Part shown: positions 8,098 through 16,043 of the stretch, one piece after another
Layout: every line of letters begins with the position of its first letter
Numbering within the stretch: the stretch's first letter is position 1
Assembly (NCBI RefSeq): GCF_003671765.1
Contig: NZ_QPIB01000001.1
Span: forward strand, 473,541 to 537,540
DNA from: Xenophilus sp. E41
GTDB lineage: Bacteria; Pseudomonadota; Gammaproteobacteria; Burkholderiales; Burkholderiaceae_C
Direction of reading: 5' to 3'
DNA: 64,000 nt
The notes under the pieces: model-generated
Seen by the model: the letters and a program-made list of their open reading frames with translations, nothing else
What the model was told of the DNA's origin: nothing
Database searches by the model: none
Made by a program: the position numbers and the translations under genes

Positions 8098-8814
8098 TCA
8101 GGCGTCCAGGACGAGGTGCTGGCCATGCAGCGCGGCCGCGCCCTCGCCGGCCAGGTACGCGATGGTCTTCGCCGCCACGGCAGTCGACACCCACTCGCTC
8201 GGATCGGCGTCGGGCATGGCCTGGCGGTTGGCCGGCGTGTCGAGCACGCTCGGCGCGATGCTGTTGACCTGCACGCCACTGGGCGCGACTTCGGCCGCCA
8301 GGCTTTCGACGAGGCGCTGCAGCGCGCTCTTCGATGCGCAATACGCCGCCATCTGCGCCACGCCACGGCTCGCCGACTTGGCCGTCACGGCCACGAGCGC
8401 GCCGGCGCCGCGCGCGACCATGGCCGGCACGAAGGCCTGCGACACGGCCACGAAGGACCAGGCATTGAGGTTCAACATCCGGTCCCACGCCGCGCGGTCG
8501 AGCTCGTGCACGGCGGGGCCCATCTCGAAGCCGCCGGCGATGTGGACGACGGCATCGACATGCCCGAAGGCGCGCAGGATCTGCTCGCCGGCCGCCTTCA
8601 CCGAGTCTGCCGAGGTGACATCGGCGGCCAGCAGCAGGTGCTGCGAGTTGTCGAGGCCGGGAAAGGCCTGCGTCAGGTGCTCGGGATGGCGCTCGAGCAG
8701 CGCGAGCCGCGCACCGGCGTCCAGGTAGTGCTGCGTGACGGCACGGCCGAGCGCACCGGCCGCGCCGGTGATCACGACGTGCGGGGGAGCCGAGGGAGAG
8801 ACAGGCGAGATCAT
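8098..8814 (-). CDS. SDR-family NAD(P)-dependent oxidoreductase
   Basis: A 238-residue classical short-chain dehydrogenase/reductase. The Rossmann glycine motif TGAAGALG lies near residue 16, a D-V diad (ADVTSA) binds the adenine, HIAGGFEMG replaces the common NNAG motif, and YCASK supplies the catalytic Tyr and Lys. A catalytic Ser fits TAKSAS. The substrate cannot be told from sequence. The ATG at 8814 is chosen; a TTG 12 nt further upstream is in frame, but neither has a convincing ribosome site. The gene sits alone between two tRNA genes, facing tRNA-Ala tail to tail, and its 3' end almost touches the tRNA-Ala terminator. Confidence 0.85.
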   Translation of the reverse strand: MISPVSPSAPPHVVITGAAGALGRAVTQHYLDAGARLALLERHPEHLTQAFPGLDNSQHLLLAADVTSADSVKAAGEQILRAFGHVDAVVHIAGGFEMGPAVHELDRAAWDRMLNLNAWSFVAVSQAFVPAMVARGAGALVAVTAKSASRGVAQMAAYCASKSALQRLVESLAAEVAPSGVQVNSIAPSVLDTPANRQAMPDADPSEWVSTAVAAKTIAYLAGEGAAALHGQHLVLDA

Positions 8815-8913
8815 GGGAGAACGCAAGGAGTTGGTTGCGCGGTGCGCGATGGCGCCATCCTACTGCCGCCCCCCGCGAAAGCGCGCCTCGTGCACCAAGC
8901 CGAAAAAATGCGC

Positions 8914-8919
8914 TATACT
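8914..8919 (+). promoter_or_regulatory. -10 element (TATACT) upstream of tRNA-Lys
   Basis: TATACT lies about 48 nt upstream of the mature tRNA. No strong -35 is visible at normal spacing. It is the best candidate promoter for the tRNA in this interval. Confidence 0.45.
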
Positions 8920-8967
8920 CGCGGTCTTGCCTGAAAACACAGCGCCAAACGCAGTGCAGTCGAGCAA

Positions 8968-9043
8968 GGGCTCTTAGCTCAGTTGGTAGAGCAGCGGACT
9001 CTTAATCCGTAGGTCGAGTGTTCGAGTCACTCAGGGCCCACCA
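8968..9043 (+). tRNA. tRNA-Lys (anticodon CTT)
   Basis: A 76-nt cloverleaf. Acceptor strands GGGCTCT / AGGGCCC include a wobble pair; the D arm is GCTCAGTTGGTAGAGC; the anticodon loop CTCTTAA gives anticodon CTT; the T arm holds GTTCGAGT; CCA is encoded at 9041-9043. A 13-bp terminator hairpin follows. The type VI remnant lies beyond this tRNA, but no repeated tRNA 3' end was found at its far side. Confidence 0.94.
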
Positions 9044-9050
9044 AAACACA

Positions 9051-9088
9051 AATGCCCCGCATGTCCGCATGCGGGGCATTTTCTTTTT
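9051..9088 (+). terminator. Rho-independent terminator of tRNA-Lys
   Basis: A perfect 13-bp stem AATGCCCCGCATG / CATGCGGGGCATT with a 4-nt loop is followed by TTTTCTTTTT. It is one of the strongest terminators in the window. Confidence 0.9.
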
Positions 9089-9178
9089 GGCTCGCGGCCC
9101 TGCTGCCCGGCCGCAGCGCGCAAGTGCGCGTCGAACTCACCGCCGACCGGGGCACTCTCGCCAGGCCGATCGCCGGCG

Positions 9179-9364
9179 CTACTTCACCCCGAGATAGTCG
9201 CGCACGTCCCCGGGAACCTCGCCCGATGCGGCAACCGCACGGCGGAGGTCGATTTCCGATACGCCCAACGTCGCCATCCAGTAGGCGACTTCCTCGGCGC
9301 GGGTGACGTCCACGACCGAGCGCGGGACGACGATGTCTTCAGAGGCAGACGAAGGCAGGTTCAC
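9179..9364 (-). CDS. DUF3606-type small protein
   Basis: A 61-residue protein containing the DUF3606 pattern: a short lead, then VTRAEEVAYWMATLGVSEIDLRRAVAASG and a terminal VRDYLG. DUF3606 proteins are tiny, helical and of unknown function; the WMATLGV...LRRAV core is the recognisable part. The start is a GTG at 9364 with an AAGGAG ribosome site 7 nt upstream, which supports real translation. It stands alone between the tRNA-Lys terminator and the end of the type VI cluster and may be transcribed with that cluster. Confidence 0.75.
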   Translation of the reverse strand: MNLPSSASEDIVVPRSVVDVTRAEEVAYWMATLGVSEIDLRRAVAASGEVPGDVRDYLGVK

Positions 9365-9493
9365 GGCAGGCTCCTTGGATCAGGCGCTCAGGATGGCCGC
9401 GCAGCGAATGACCACCTACCGGCCGAATTCGCGTCCTTGCGCAGGGCGTTGGCTGACATCGGCTGGCGTGGCGCATGTCGGCGGGGCACCGAC

Positions 9494-10240
9494 TCAAAGG
9501 CTGCGAAACGGGGGCCTCTTGGGCGGCGGCAGGATGCGTCTGCGGGCCTTGCCCGGCTCAGGCAGGTCCGGCGGCAGGGCGTCGAGTTCTTCGTCGCTGA
9601 GTTCTGCTGCGGCCGCCCCGGCGTCGGTGCTCGGTTGCGGGCGGGGCAAGGGGGTCAGTTCGAGTTCGGGCGGGCGGGCCGACACGGCTGCCGGGTGGCG
9701 TGCCGGCGCGCCGGGCGCAGACACGGGGGGGCGCGACGGATCGAGCGGCGAGGCGGCCGTTCGCGGCGTCCTGGCTGGTGGCTGCGCACTGACGGCCTGG
9801 AGCAGCACGGCCAGGTCGGCGGCGCGGCGCTCGTCCTGCGCAGCCTGCCAGCGTTGCTGTTCCGCTGCGCGTGCCGCGTCGCGTTCGGCTTGTTGCCGGG
9901 TCTGGAATTCCAGCTCGACCCGGATGGCCTGCTGCACCGCTTGCGGCAGGCGCTGCACGACCTGGTGCAAGGTGTCTTCGGTCTGCTGCCGGACCTGCCG
10001 CAACGCCTCGCGCTGCGCTTCGAACGCTGCCGAGAGTTGCGAGCTCAGTGGGTCGGCCGCCAGCGCGGTGTCATCCACCGGAACGTTTGCCGGACGCGAG
10101 GCGTCGTGCGCCCGGAGCAATTGCTGCATGTCCGACGCCCATTGAGCGCGCAGCCGCTGCGACAGCCACCACGCCGCGAGCGCTGCACCCAGCACCGCGA
10201 GGCCAAGGGCCCCGATCCAGGCCGTGAACTCCGGCATCAT
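9494..10240 (-). CDS. Membrane-anchored coiled-coil protein of the T6SS cluster, function unknown
   Basis: A 248-residue protein with one N-terminal transmembrane helix (WIGALGLAVLGAALAAWWLS, about residues 8-27). A long Gln/Glu/Arg-rich, probably coiled-coil segment follows (about 30-160, e.g. ALRQVRQQTEDTLHQVVQRL), then a Pro-rich C-terminal tail with RRRILPPPKRPPF at the end. No enzyme motif is seen. Its ATG overlaps the tssA stop in an ATGA, showing translational coupling, so it belongs to the type VI operon. A longer in-frame reading would lie inside tssA and is rejected. It could be a structural accessory such as an anchor for TssA, but nothing in the sequence proves it. Confidence 0.7.
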   Translation of the reverse strand: MMPEFTAWIGALGLAVLGAALAAWWLSQRLRAQWASDMQQLLRAHDASRPANVPVDDTALAADPLSSQLSAAFEAQREALRQVRQQTEDTLHQVVQRLPQAVQQAIRVELEFQTRQQAERDAARAAEQQRWQAAQDERRAADLAVLLQAVSAQPPARTPRTAASPLDPSRPPVSAPGAPARHPAAVSARPPELELTPLPRPQPSTDAGAAAAELSDEELDALPPDLPEPGKARRRILPPPKRPPFRSL

Positions 10241-11325
10241 GGGCACTCCCCTTCTTGGCTCTCGTCGTCGGCCGCTTCCCACTTGTGCAGCAGATCGAGC
10301 GGGATGGCATCGGCCACCTGCGAGAAGCGCTTGCCGACCATGCGCTCTGCCTGCTTGAGCAGCACGGCGACGGGACTGCTCGGCTCGTGCACTTCGAACC
10401 AATGGCGGGCGGCACGGAGCGTGTGCCGGACCTCGTCGCGCGAAGCACGTGCGTCGCTGGCCGGCAAGGGGGCGGCGGTGAACGGCGGGGCAGGATCGGC
10501 GGCTGGAGCTCCGGCCGCAAGCTCTGCAGTTCCCGCCTGGTCTGCCAGGCCCGACACCGCGGCCGGCGGCTGCGGCGGCAGGAACAGGTCGAGCACACGC
10601 AGCAGTGGCTGCAGCGTCGGCGCGTCGTCGTTCAAGTGGTCGCGGCACCAGCGCTCGATGGCATGCGCTTCGCCGGCTGCCAGCGCGAGCTGGTGCACGG
10701 GCGCCTGGGCGTCGTCGCCGGCCGTCTCGCGCAGGTCGGCCAGCTGCTGCGCCACGGATTCGGGGCTCGGCGCCTCAGACGCGCGTGGGCTCGCGAAGGC
10801 ACGTTCGACATCGCGCACGGCCAGGCGCAAGGCGGTATGCGGGGCGACGAGGACATCGCGCACATCACCCAGCAGGCCATCCGGGTCCGCCAGCGCAGCC
10901 AGCGCATTGGCGCGCACCGCGGGGTCGAACTCGCCTTCGACCACGAGTTGCGGGTGCACCGCCTCGGGCCAGGCGTGCAGCAAGCCCGCGAGCATGCCCA
11001 GCCCCTGCGCCAGGCCGCCCGCCTGGCCGAGCCGGGTGCGGGCACGGGCCAGCAGGATGACGAGATTGATGTCCTTGGTGCGCAGGAGCAGGCGGCGGCA
11101 GTCGCGTTCGATCTCGGCCCAGTTGGGCGCTTCGGGCGTGCCGACGAAGTTGCCGTACTGCGCCTCGCCGCGCGGCAGCATGCGTGACAGCAGCACGGCG
11201 TACTCGGGGTCGTATTCGAGGCTGGCGCCGCAGGGCTGCTGAGCGCTCAGGGGCTGCAGCCAGTCGGCCACGGCGGCGGGTGCGCGTGATGCGGCAGCGG
11301 GGTCGGGGGTGGCGACGCGGGTCAT
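10237..11325 (-). CDS. tssA: Type VI secretion protein TssA (ImpA family)
   Basis: The 362-residue protein begins with the ImpA_N domain: WLQPLSAQQPCGASLEYDPEY, then NWAEIERDCRRLLLRTKDINLVILLARARTRLGQAGGLAQGL, and a stretch through DVERAFASPR. The C-terminal end carries the EPSSPVAVLLKQAERMVGKRF motif typical of short TssA proteins. TssA caps the growing sheath or primes tail assembly on the baseplate in functional systems. The ATG at 11325 lies 33 nt after the stop of the tssC-tssG fusion. The reading frame is intact, with no sign of decay, although several genes it would work with are missing here. Confidence 0.88.
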   Translation of the reverse strand: MTRVATPDPAAASRAPAAVADWLQPLSAQQPCGASLEYDPEYAVLLSRMLPRGEAQYGNFVGTPEAPNWAEIERDCRRLLLRTKDINLVILLARARTRLGQAGGLAQGLGMLAGLLHAWPEAVHPQLVVEGEFDPAVRANALAALADPDGLLGDVRDVLVAPHTALRLAVRDVERAFASPRASEAPSPESVAQQLADLRETAGDDAQAPVHQLALAAGEAHAIERWCRDHLNDDAPTLQPLLRVLDLFLPPQPPAAVSGLADQAGTAELAAGAPAADPAPPFTAAPLPASDARASRDEVRHTLRAARHWFEVHEPSSPVAVLLKQAERMVGKRFSQVADAIPLDLLHKWEAADDESQEGECP

Positions 11326-11358
11326 GGCGGAAACAACGAGGCGTTGCGTGAAAGGGGG

Positions 11359-12099
11359 TCAAGGGACAGCCGCGCGGTAGCGCGACCCGACGTACTGCTC
11401 GGGTTCGAAGACCATGCCGACGGCGTAGTCGAGCGCGCGCACAGCGGCTGCGGCACACGGGCGGGTGGCCGCCGCGCCGAGCGCCGCGCCCTCGGAGCCG
11501 CCGAGCCAGGTGGACCAGCCGAGCTTCTCCGTGTCCTCGAGCCGGGCCGGCGGGGTGTTGTCGTTGCGCACGCGCAGTTCGACCTCCCACACGAATTCGT
11601 AGCCAATGAAGCCGCGCACCCACTCGACGAGCAGCGGCAGGTCCTTGCCCTGCGGCGTGAAACGCAGGTACTGCTCCAGGCTCAAGGGCCCGAGGACCAG
11701 GCGGAACTTGTTCTGCCGGTCGGCCACCACCTCGCCGGCGATGGCTCCCACGCCCATGATGCTTGAGGCGCGCGCCTTGCCCAGGTGACTCTGGTCTTCG
11801 TCGTCGATGCGGATCCAGTGCATGACGAACTCCTGCAGCTGCACGGGCACGGCGAAGAAGCGCGCCAGCGTGTGGGCCAGGCCGTCGGGATTGCGCGCCT
11901 CGCGGCCCAGGTGGGTGGATGCGGCCATGGTGACCGCGTTGACCAGCGCCTGTTCCGCCAATGTGCGCACGGCGGCCTCCACCGCATCGCGGGCCTCGGT
12001 GGTCTTGGGCTTGAACTCCTTGTCGAGCAAGGAGGAGAAGTCCGAAACGTCGGCGTATTTCGTTTCGGCTGCTGCGTTCTGCTTGGTGGTCGATTTCAT
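11359..12099 (-). CDS. TssC N-terminus fused in frame to TssG C-terminal half (deletion fusion)
   Basis: A 246-residue chimera. Residues 1 to about 58 match the start of the sheath protein TssC (SSLLDKEFKPKTTEARDAVEAA, then VRTLAEQAL). From about residue 65 the sequence is the C-terminal half of the baseplate protein TssG: NPDGLAHTLARFFAVPVQLQEFV, then LGKARASSIMGVGAIAGE, FRLVLGPLSLEQYLRF and LGWSTWLGG. In comparable clusters tssC, hcp, tssE, tssF and tssG follow in this order, so the fusion is best read as one deletion of several kilobases keeping the frame. The ATG at 12099 and its GGGAGA site are those of tssC. A working sheath or baseplate cannot be made from this product alone. The join lies near 11905-11930. 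An assembly error is the main alternative. Confidence 0.82.
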   Translation of the reverse strand: MKSTTKQNAAAETKYADVSDFSSLLDKEFKPKTTEARDAVEAAVRTLAEQALVNAVTMAASTHLGREARNPDGLAHTLARFFAVPVQLQEFVMHWIRIDDEDQSHLGKARASSIMGVGAIAGEVVADRQNKFRLVLGPLSLEQYLRFTPQGKDLPLLVEWVRGFIGYEFVWEVELRVRNDNTPPARLEDTEKLGWSTWLGGSEGAALGAAATRPCAAAAVRALDYAVGMVFEPEQYVGSRYRAAVP

Positions 12100-12134
12100 G
12101 TGTCTCTCCCTGAGGCGGTGTATTCGTCGACGGC

Positions 12135-12659
12135 TCAGGCGTCGGCTTGCGCGCCGTCCTCGACCGCGGGCTTGGGCGCCGCGGCCAGCGCCTTCATCAG
12201 CGCGGGGTCCTGCATCAGCTTGTTGATGAGGCTCTCGGCGCCGGACTTTCCGTCCATGTAGGTCTGCAGGTTCGACAGCTGGGTGCGCGCCTCGAGCAGC
12301 TGCTTGAGCGGCTCGATCTTGCGGGCCACGGCCGCGGGCGAAAAGTCGTCGATGCTCTCGAAGGTGATGTCGACCATGAGCTGGCCTTCACCCGACAACG
12401 TGTTGGGCACGGCGAACGCGACGCGCGGCTGGACTGCCTTCATGCGTTCGTCGAAGTTGTCGATGTCGATGTCGAGGAACTTGCGCTCGCCCACGGGGGG
12501 CAGCGCCTGCACGGGTTTGCCGGACAGATCCGCCAGCACGCCCATGACGAACGGCAGTTCGATCTTCTTCTCGGAACCATAGATTTCCACGTCGTACTCG
12601 ATCTGCACGCGCGGCGCCCGATTGCGGGCGATGAACTTCTGACTGTTGTTGTTGAACAT
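12135..12659 (-). CDS. tssB: Type VI secretion sheath small subunit TssB (VipA)
   Basis: A 174-residue sheath protomer. It has the usual features: SQKFIARNRAPRVQIEYDVE at the N-terminus, ELPFVMGVLADLSG, the FLDIDIDNFDERM motif, and FESIDDFSP leading to the helix that pairs with TssC. TssB and TssC together form the contractile sheath. The ATG at 12659 with a GGGAG site is chosen over an upstream in-frame start that adds 58 unrelated residues. The gene is intact and full-length but its partner TssC is truncated after about 58 residues in the next gene. Confidence 0.92.
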   Translation of the reverse strand: MFNNNSQKFIARNRAPRVQIEYDVEIYGSEKKIELPFVMGVLADLSGKPVQALPPVGERKFLDIDIDNFDERMKAVQPRVAFAVPNTLSGEGQLMVDITFESIDDFSPAAVARKIEPLKQLLEARTQLSNLQTYMDGKSGAESLINKLMQDPALMKALAAAPKPAVEDGAQADA

Positions 12660-12750
12660 AGAACTCCCTGTGTGACAAGATTCAACGGTGGGGAAAAAGG
12701 CCGCCCACGCTCCAGCGGCGGCGGACCACGGGGCGGGCACGCACGAAACC

Positions 12751-15447
12751 CTAGACATAGTCGATGCAGCATGCGATGGCATCTCCTCCTCTGGCAGCGT
12801 CGGGGATCTCGCCCCCCGGCGCGACGTCTGCAAGAATCCGGGCGATCCGCCGCTTGTCCTGCAGCGCCCCCAGCCAGTGGCGCGCGAGGACGGGCAAGAG
12901 ACTGTGTTCGATGAAGCCGATGAGGCGGCGCGCGCCGGTCTCGTGCGTACCGCACCGGTCGATGATGTGCCGGACCAGCGCAGGGCTGTAGCTCAGCCCG
13001 ATGCCGTGCTGCGCATGCATGCGCTCGACGACGCGGTTCAGGTGCAGCGACACGATCTTGCCGAGGGCCTCCTCGCCAAGCGGCAGGTATGGGATCACTG
13101 AGAGACGCCCGATGAACGCAGCCGGAAACACCTGGCGCAGCGCCGGGTGCAGTGCCTCGCGCAGCGCTGCCGTGTCCGGCACCAGCGCGGGGTCTTCGCA
13201 GAGGGTGGCGATCAGGTCGGAGCCGGTGTTGCTGGTCAGCAGGATGGTGCTGTTGCGGAAGTCGATGTGCCGCCCCTCGCCGTCTTCCATCCAGCCCTTG
13301 TCGAACACCTGATAGAAGATCTCGTGCACATCCGGATGCGCCTTCTCGACCTCGTCGAGCAGGATCACGCTGTAGGGGCGGCGACGCACGGCCTCGGTGA
13401 GCACGCCGCCTTCGCCGTAACCCACGTAGCCCGGCGGTGCGCCCTTGAGCGTCGAGACGGTATGCGCCTCCTGGAATTCGCTCATGTTGATGGTGATGAG
13501 GTTCTGCTCGCCGCCATACATCGCTTCGGCCAGGGCCAGCGCGGTTTCGGTCTTGCCGACGCCCGAAGGGCCGACCAGCAGGAAGACGCCCACCGGCTTG
13601 TCGGGATCGGTCAGGCGGGCGCGCGCGGTCTGCACGCGCTGCGCAATCGCGGCGAGCGCATGGCTCTGGCCGATCACGCGCTGGTCCAGCGTGGCCTGCA
13701 GGCTGAACACGGCCGCCACTTCGTCCTTGACCATGCGTCCCACGGGAATGCCGGTCCAGTCCGAGAGGATGGCCGCAACAACGGACTCATCGACCTGCGG
13801 AAAGATGAGCGGCGCGTTCTGCTGGCGCTCGACGAGTTCGCGCTCCAGTTGGCGCAGTTCGGCTGGCACCGGGACCACGGCGGAGCGATCTTCGGCACCG
13901 GCCTGCTGGCCCTGCCGCAGGGCGTGGATGCGCTGCACCAGCGCCAGTTCGGCCTGCCAGCGCGCCTCCTGGACCTCGAGATCGTCCTTTGCAGCCTGCA
14001 GTTGGGCCTGTGCAGCGGCGAGCCGTTCGGCGCGGCCTTCGCTGCCGTGGTCGATGCCCCCTTCTCCGCGAAGCAGGTCGATTTCGGTTTGCCGCGCCGC
14101 ACAGCGCTGGCGCAGATGCTCGACCGCGGCCGGCGCCGCGTGCAGCGACATCGCCACGCGCGCGCAGGCGGTGTCCAGCAGACTGATGGCCTTGTCGGGG
14201 AGTTGCCGCGACGGGATGTAGCGGTGCGACAGCACCACCGCAGCACGCACGGCCTCGTCGAGCACCGTCACGCCGTGGTGCTGCGCAAAGGTGGCGACGA
14301 GACCGCGGACCATCTCCATCGCGGAGGCTTCCTGCGGCTCCATGACCTGGAGCACCTGGAAGCGCCGGCTCAGTGCCGGATCCTTTTCGATGTGCCGTTT
14401 GTACTCGCTCCAGGTGGTGGCGCCGACGGTGCGAAGGGTGCCGCGGGCCAACGCCGGTTTGAGCAGGTTGGCCGCGTCGCCGGTGCCGGCCTGGCCACCC
14501 GCGCCCACCAGCGTGTGGATCTCATCGACGAACAGGATGACAGGCTGCGTGGCCCTGGAGGCCTCTTCCAGCAGCCCCTTCAGGCGCGACTCGAACTCGC
14601 CGCGCATGCTGGCACCGGCCAGCAGGGCACCGACGTCGAGGCTGAGCAAGCGCACCTCTTGCAATGCCGGCGGCACGTTCCCGCCTGCGATGGCCAACGC
14701 CAGGCCCTCGACCACGGCCGTCTTGCCGACGCCCGCATCGCCGGTCAGCAAGGGGTTGTTCTGGCGTCGGCGCAGAAGGATGTCGACCATGGTGCGTATC
14801 TCGTGCTCGCGGCCGATCACGGGGTCGATCTCGCCGGCCCGAGCCCGTTCGGTCAGGTCGGTGCAGTACTTGGCCAGCGCGGACTTGCCATCTCCCCGAT
14901 CGGCCAGTGCCTGGCTGGCCTCACCGGGTGTGGCCGCCACCAAACCCGATCCGTCGTAGGAACCTTCACGTTCTTCGGGCGAGCCAGCGATCACGGCGGG
15001 CAGCACTTGCGTCAATTGTTCGACCGGAATCTTCTGGAAGGCGGGCGAGATGCCCAGCAACAGACGCCGCAGTTCCGGCGCCTGCAGCAACGCGGCCAAC
15101 AGCCAGCCGCTGCGGATGCACTGGCCGCCGAATTCCAGGCTCGACAGCACCCACGCCTGCTCCACCGCCGGACCGATGTGATGCGAGAAGTCGCTGAGCG
15201 AAGTGGCACCCGAGGGCAGACCCGCCAGGGCCGCGACGAGGTCGCGTTCGATGGCTTGTGGATCGATCTGGTAGTGGCGGCAGATGCGGTGGATGTCGGT
15301 GTTGCTGAGCTGCCAGAGCTGGTGCAGCCAGTGCGTCAGCTCCACGTACGGGTTGCCGCGCAGCTTGGCAAAAGCGGTGGCGGACTCGATGGACCGGAAC
15401 AGCGTGAGATTGAGCTTGCCGAAGAGGGCTCGTCTGGAGATGGTCAT
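12751..15447 (-). CDS. clpV: Type VI secretion AAA+ ATPase ClpV (TssH)
   Basis: An 898-residue double-AAA+ unfoldase that takes apart contracted sheaths. The N-terminal repeat domain (residues 1-160) is followed by Walker A GDAGVGKT near 234, Walker B ILFVDEIH, a coiled-coil middle segment around 430-540, and the second ATPase with GPSGVGKTE near 624 and ILLDEVEKAHPD. The C-terminal small domain ends near GGDAIACCIDYV. ClpV, not ClpB, is indicated by the RRALFGKLNLTLFRSIESATAF opening and by the type VI neighbours. The ATG at 15447 begins that opening; a reading from further upstream is not conserved. It is the first gene of the leftward cluster; the gap to tssB is 91 bp. Confidence 0.93.
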   Translation of the reverse strand: MTISRRALFGKLNLTLFRSIESATAFAKLRGNPYVELTHWLHQLWQLSNTDIHRICRHYQIDPQAIERDLVAALAGLPSGATSLSDFSHHIGPAVEQAWVLSSLEFGGQCIRSGWLLAALLQAPELRRLLLGISPAFQKIPVEQLTQVLPAVIAGSPEEREGSYDGSGLVAATPGEASQALADRGDGKSALAKYCTDLTERARAGEIDPVIGREHEIRTMVDILLRRRQNNPLLTGDAGVGKTAVVEGLALAIAGGNVPPALQEVRLLSLDVGALLAGASMRGEFESRLKGLLEEASRATQPVILFVDEIHTLVGAGGQAGTGDAANLLKPALARGTLRTVGATTWSEYKRHIEKDPALSRRFQVLQVMEPQEASAMEMVRGLVATFAQHHGVTVLDEAVRAAVVLSHRYIPSRQLPDKAISLLDTACARVAMSLHAAPAAVEHLRQRCAARQTEIDLLRGEGGIDHGSEGRAERLAAAQAQLQAAKDDLEVQEARWQAELALVQRIHALRQGQQAGAEDRSAVVPVPAELRQLERELVERQQNAPLIFPQVDESVVAAILSDWTGIPVGRMVKDEVAAVFSLQATLDQRVIGQSHALAAIAQRVQTARARLTDPDKPVGVFLLVGPSGVGKTETALALAEAMYGGEQNLITINMSEFQEAHTVSTLKGAPPGYVGYGEGGVLTEAVRRRPYSVILLDEVEKAHPDVHEIFYQVFDKGWMEDGEGRHIDFRNSTILLTSNTGSDLIATLCEDPALVPDTAALREALHPALRQVFPAAFIGRLSVIPYLPLGEEALGKIVSLHLNRVVERMHAQHGIGLSYSPALVRHIIDRCGTHETGARRLIGFIEHSLLPVLARHWLGALQDKRRIARILADVAPGGEIPDAARGGDAIACCIDYV

Positions 15448-15988
15448 GCTGGGAACGCGGAATGTCGGCGGTCGGCCCCCAGGCAGCGACGCAGCACCCC
15501 CGTCACGGACGCGCCGCGAGGCTGAACAACAAGAAGGAGGGCGCAGCCCGATCCGCCCATCGCTGCGGACGGACGCGCCGAAAGCGCGGGGCTGTGAAAG
15601 TGAAAGAGGGGCGCGCGCCTTCGAGGAGTTGCCCGCGCAACCCCATGGCAAGCCCGTAGGCCCGTCACAAGCGCGACGACTTGCTCAGTCCACCCGTGAG
15701 GCGGTGCCTCGACCCAATGCTGTCGCGTGACTCGGCGCGGAGCTCGCGCCGACACATCACGTCACCGAAAGATGACATGTGGAACTCCCTGACTGTTTTT
15801 GTTACGGAACATTTTCGCCTTGTGGCGAGATAGCTGCGAGTTTCCACGGTAAGTCGAAATTACCCATCCTCAAATGAAAGTAGATGAGGCCGTGACTTTT
15901 GCCACAGCTGCTCCGCGAGCATGCGAAATGCTCGTCACGACATGCGCAATTGCCGAGCACAGCGCAGATCGCCATGCTGCCTGCGCGC
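15448..15988. other. Intergenic region upstream of the T6SS remnant
   Basis: About 540 bp without a convincing gene. The part at 15780-15900 is distinctly AT-richer than its surroundings and is the likely promoter region of the leftward clpV operon. A short leftward reading of 37 codons starts at 15778 with a good GGGAG site but matches nothing recognised. No sigma-54 -24/-12 pair was found. The lower-coordinate part (15450-15700) has coding-like GC content but no supported product; it may be eroded sequence. Confidence 0.5.
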
Positions 15989-16017
15989 AAAAAAAAGCGG
16001 CCCCGAAGGGCCGCTTT
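15989..16017 (-). terminator. Terminator of the DEAD-box helicase gene
   Basis: On the minus strand a 10-bp stem AAAGCGGCCC / GGGCCGCTTT with a 4-nt loop is followed by eight T residues (read as A residues at 15989-15996). It lies 27 nt after the helicase stop. Confidence 0.88.
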
Positions 16018-16043
16018 CAGCGTTGTGTTGACCGGCGACGTGC

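Noticed and set aside
9303..11242. Rightward open frames opposite tssA and the coiled-coil gene
   Set aside because: Low-complexity Arg/Ala/Ser translations with no motif; the leftward genes have coupled starts and family matches.
13147..15525. Very long rightward open frame (792 codons) opposite clpV
   Set aside because: Antisense to a fully conserved ClpV; no motif or ribosome site supports it.
8968..15988. tRNA-Lys as the attachment site of an integrated T6SS island
   Set aside because: No integrase and no second copy of the tRNA 3' end was found at the other side of the cluster.
15780..15990. Sigma-54 promoter for the T6SS operon
   Set aside because: A TGTGGCAAAAG is present on the minus strand but the GG and GC elements are not at the required 10-nt spacing.
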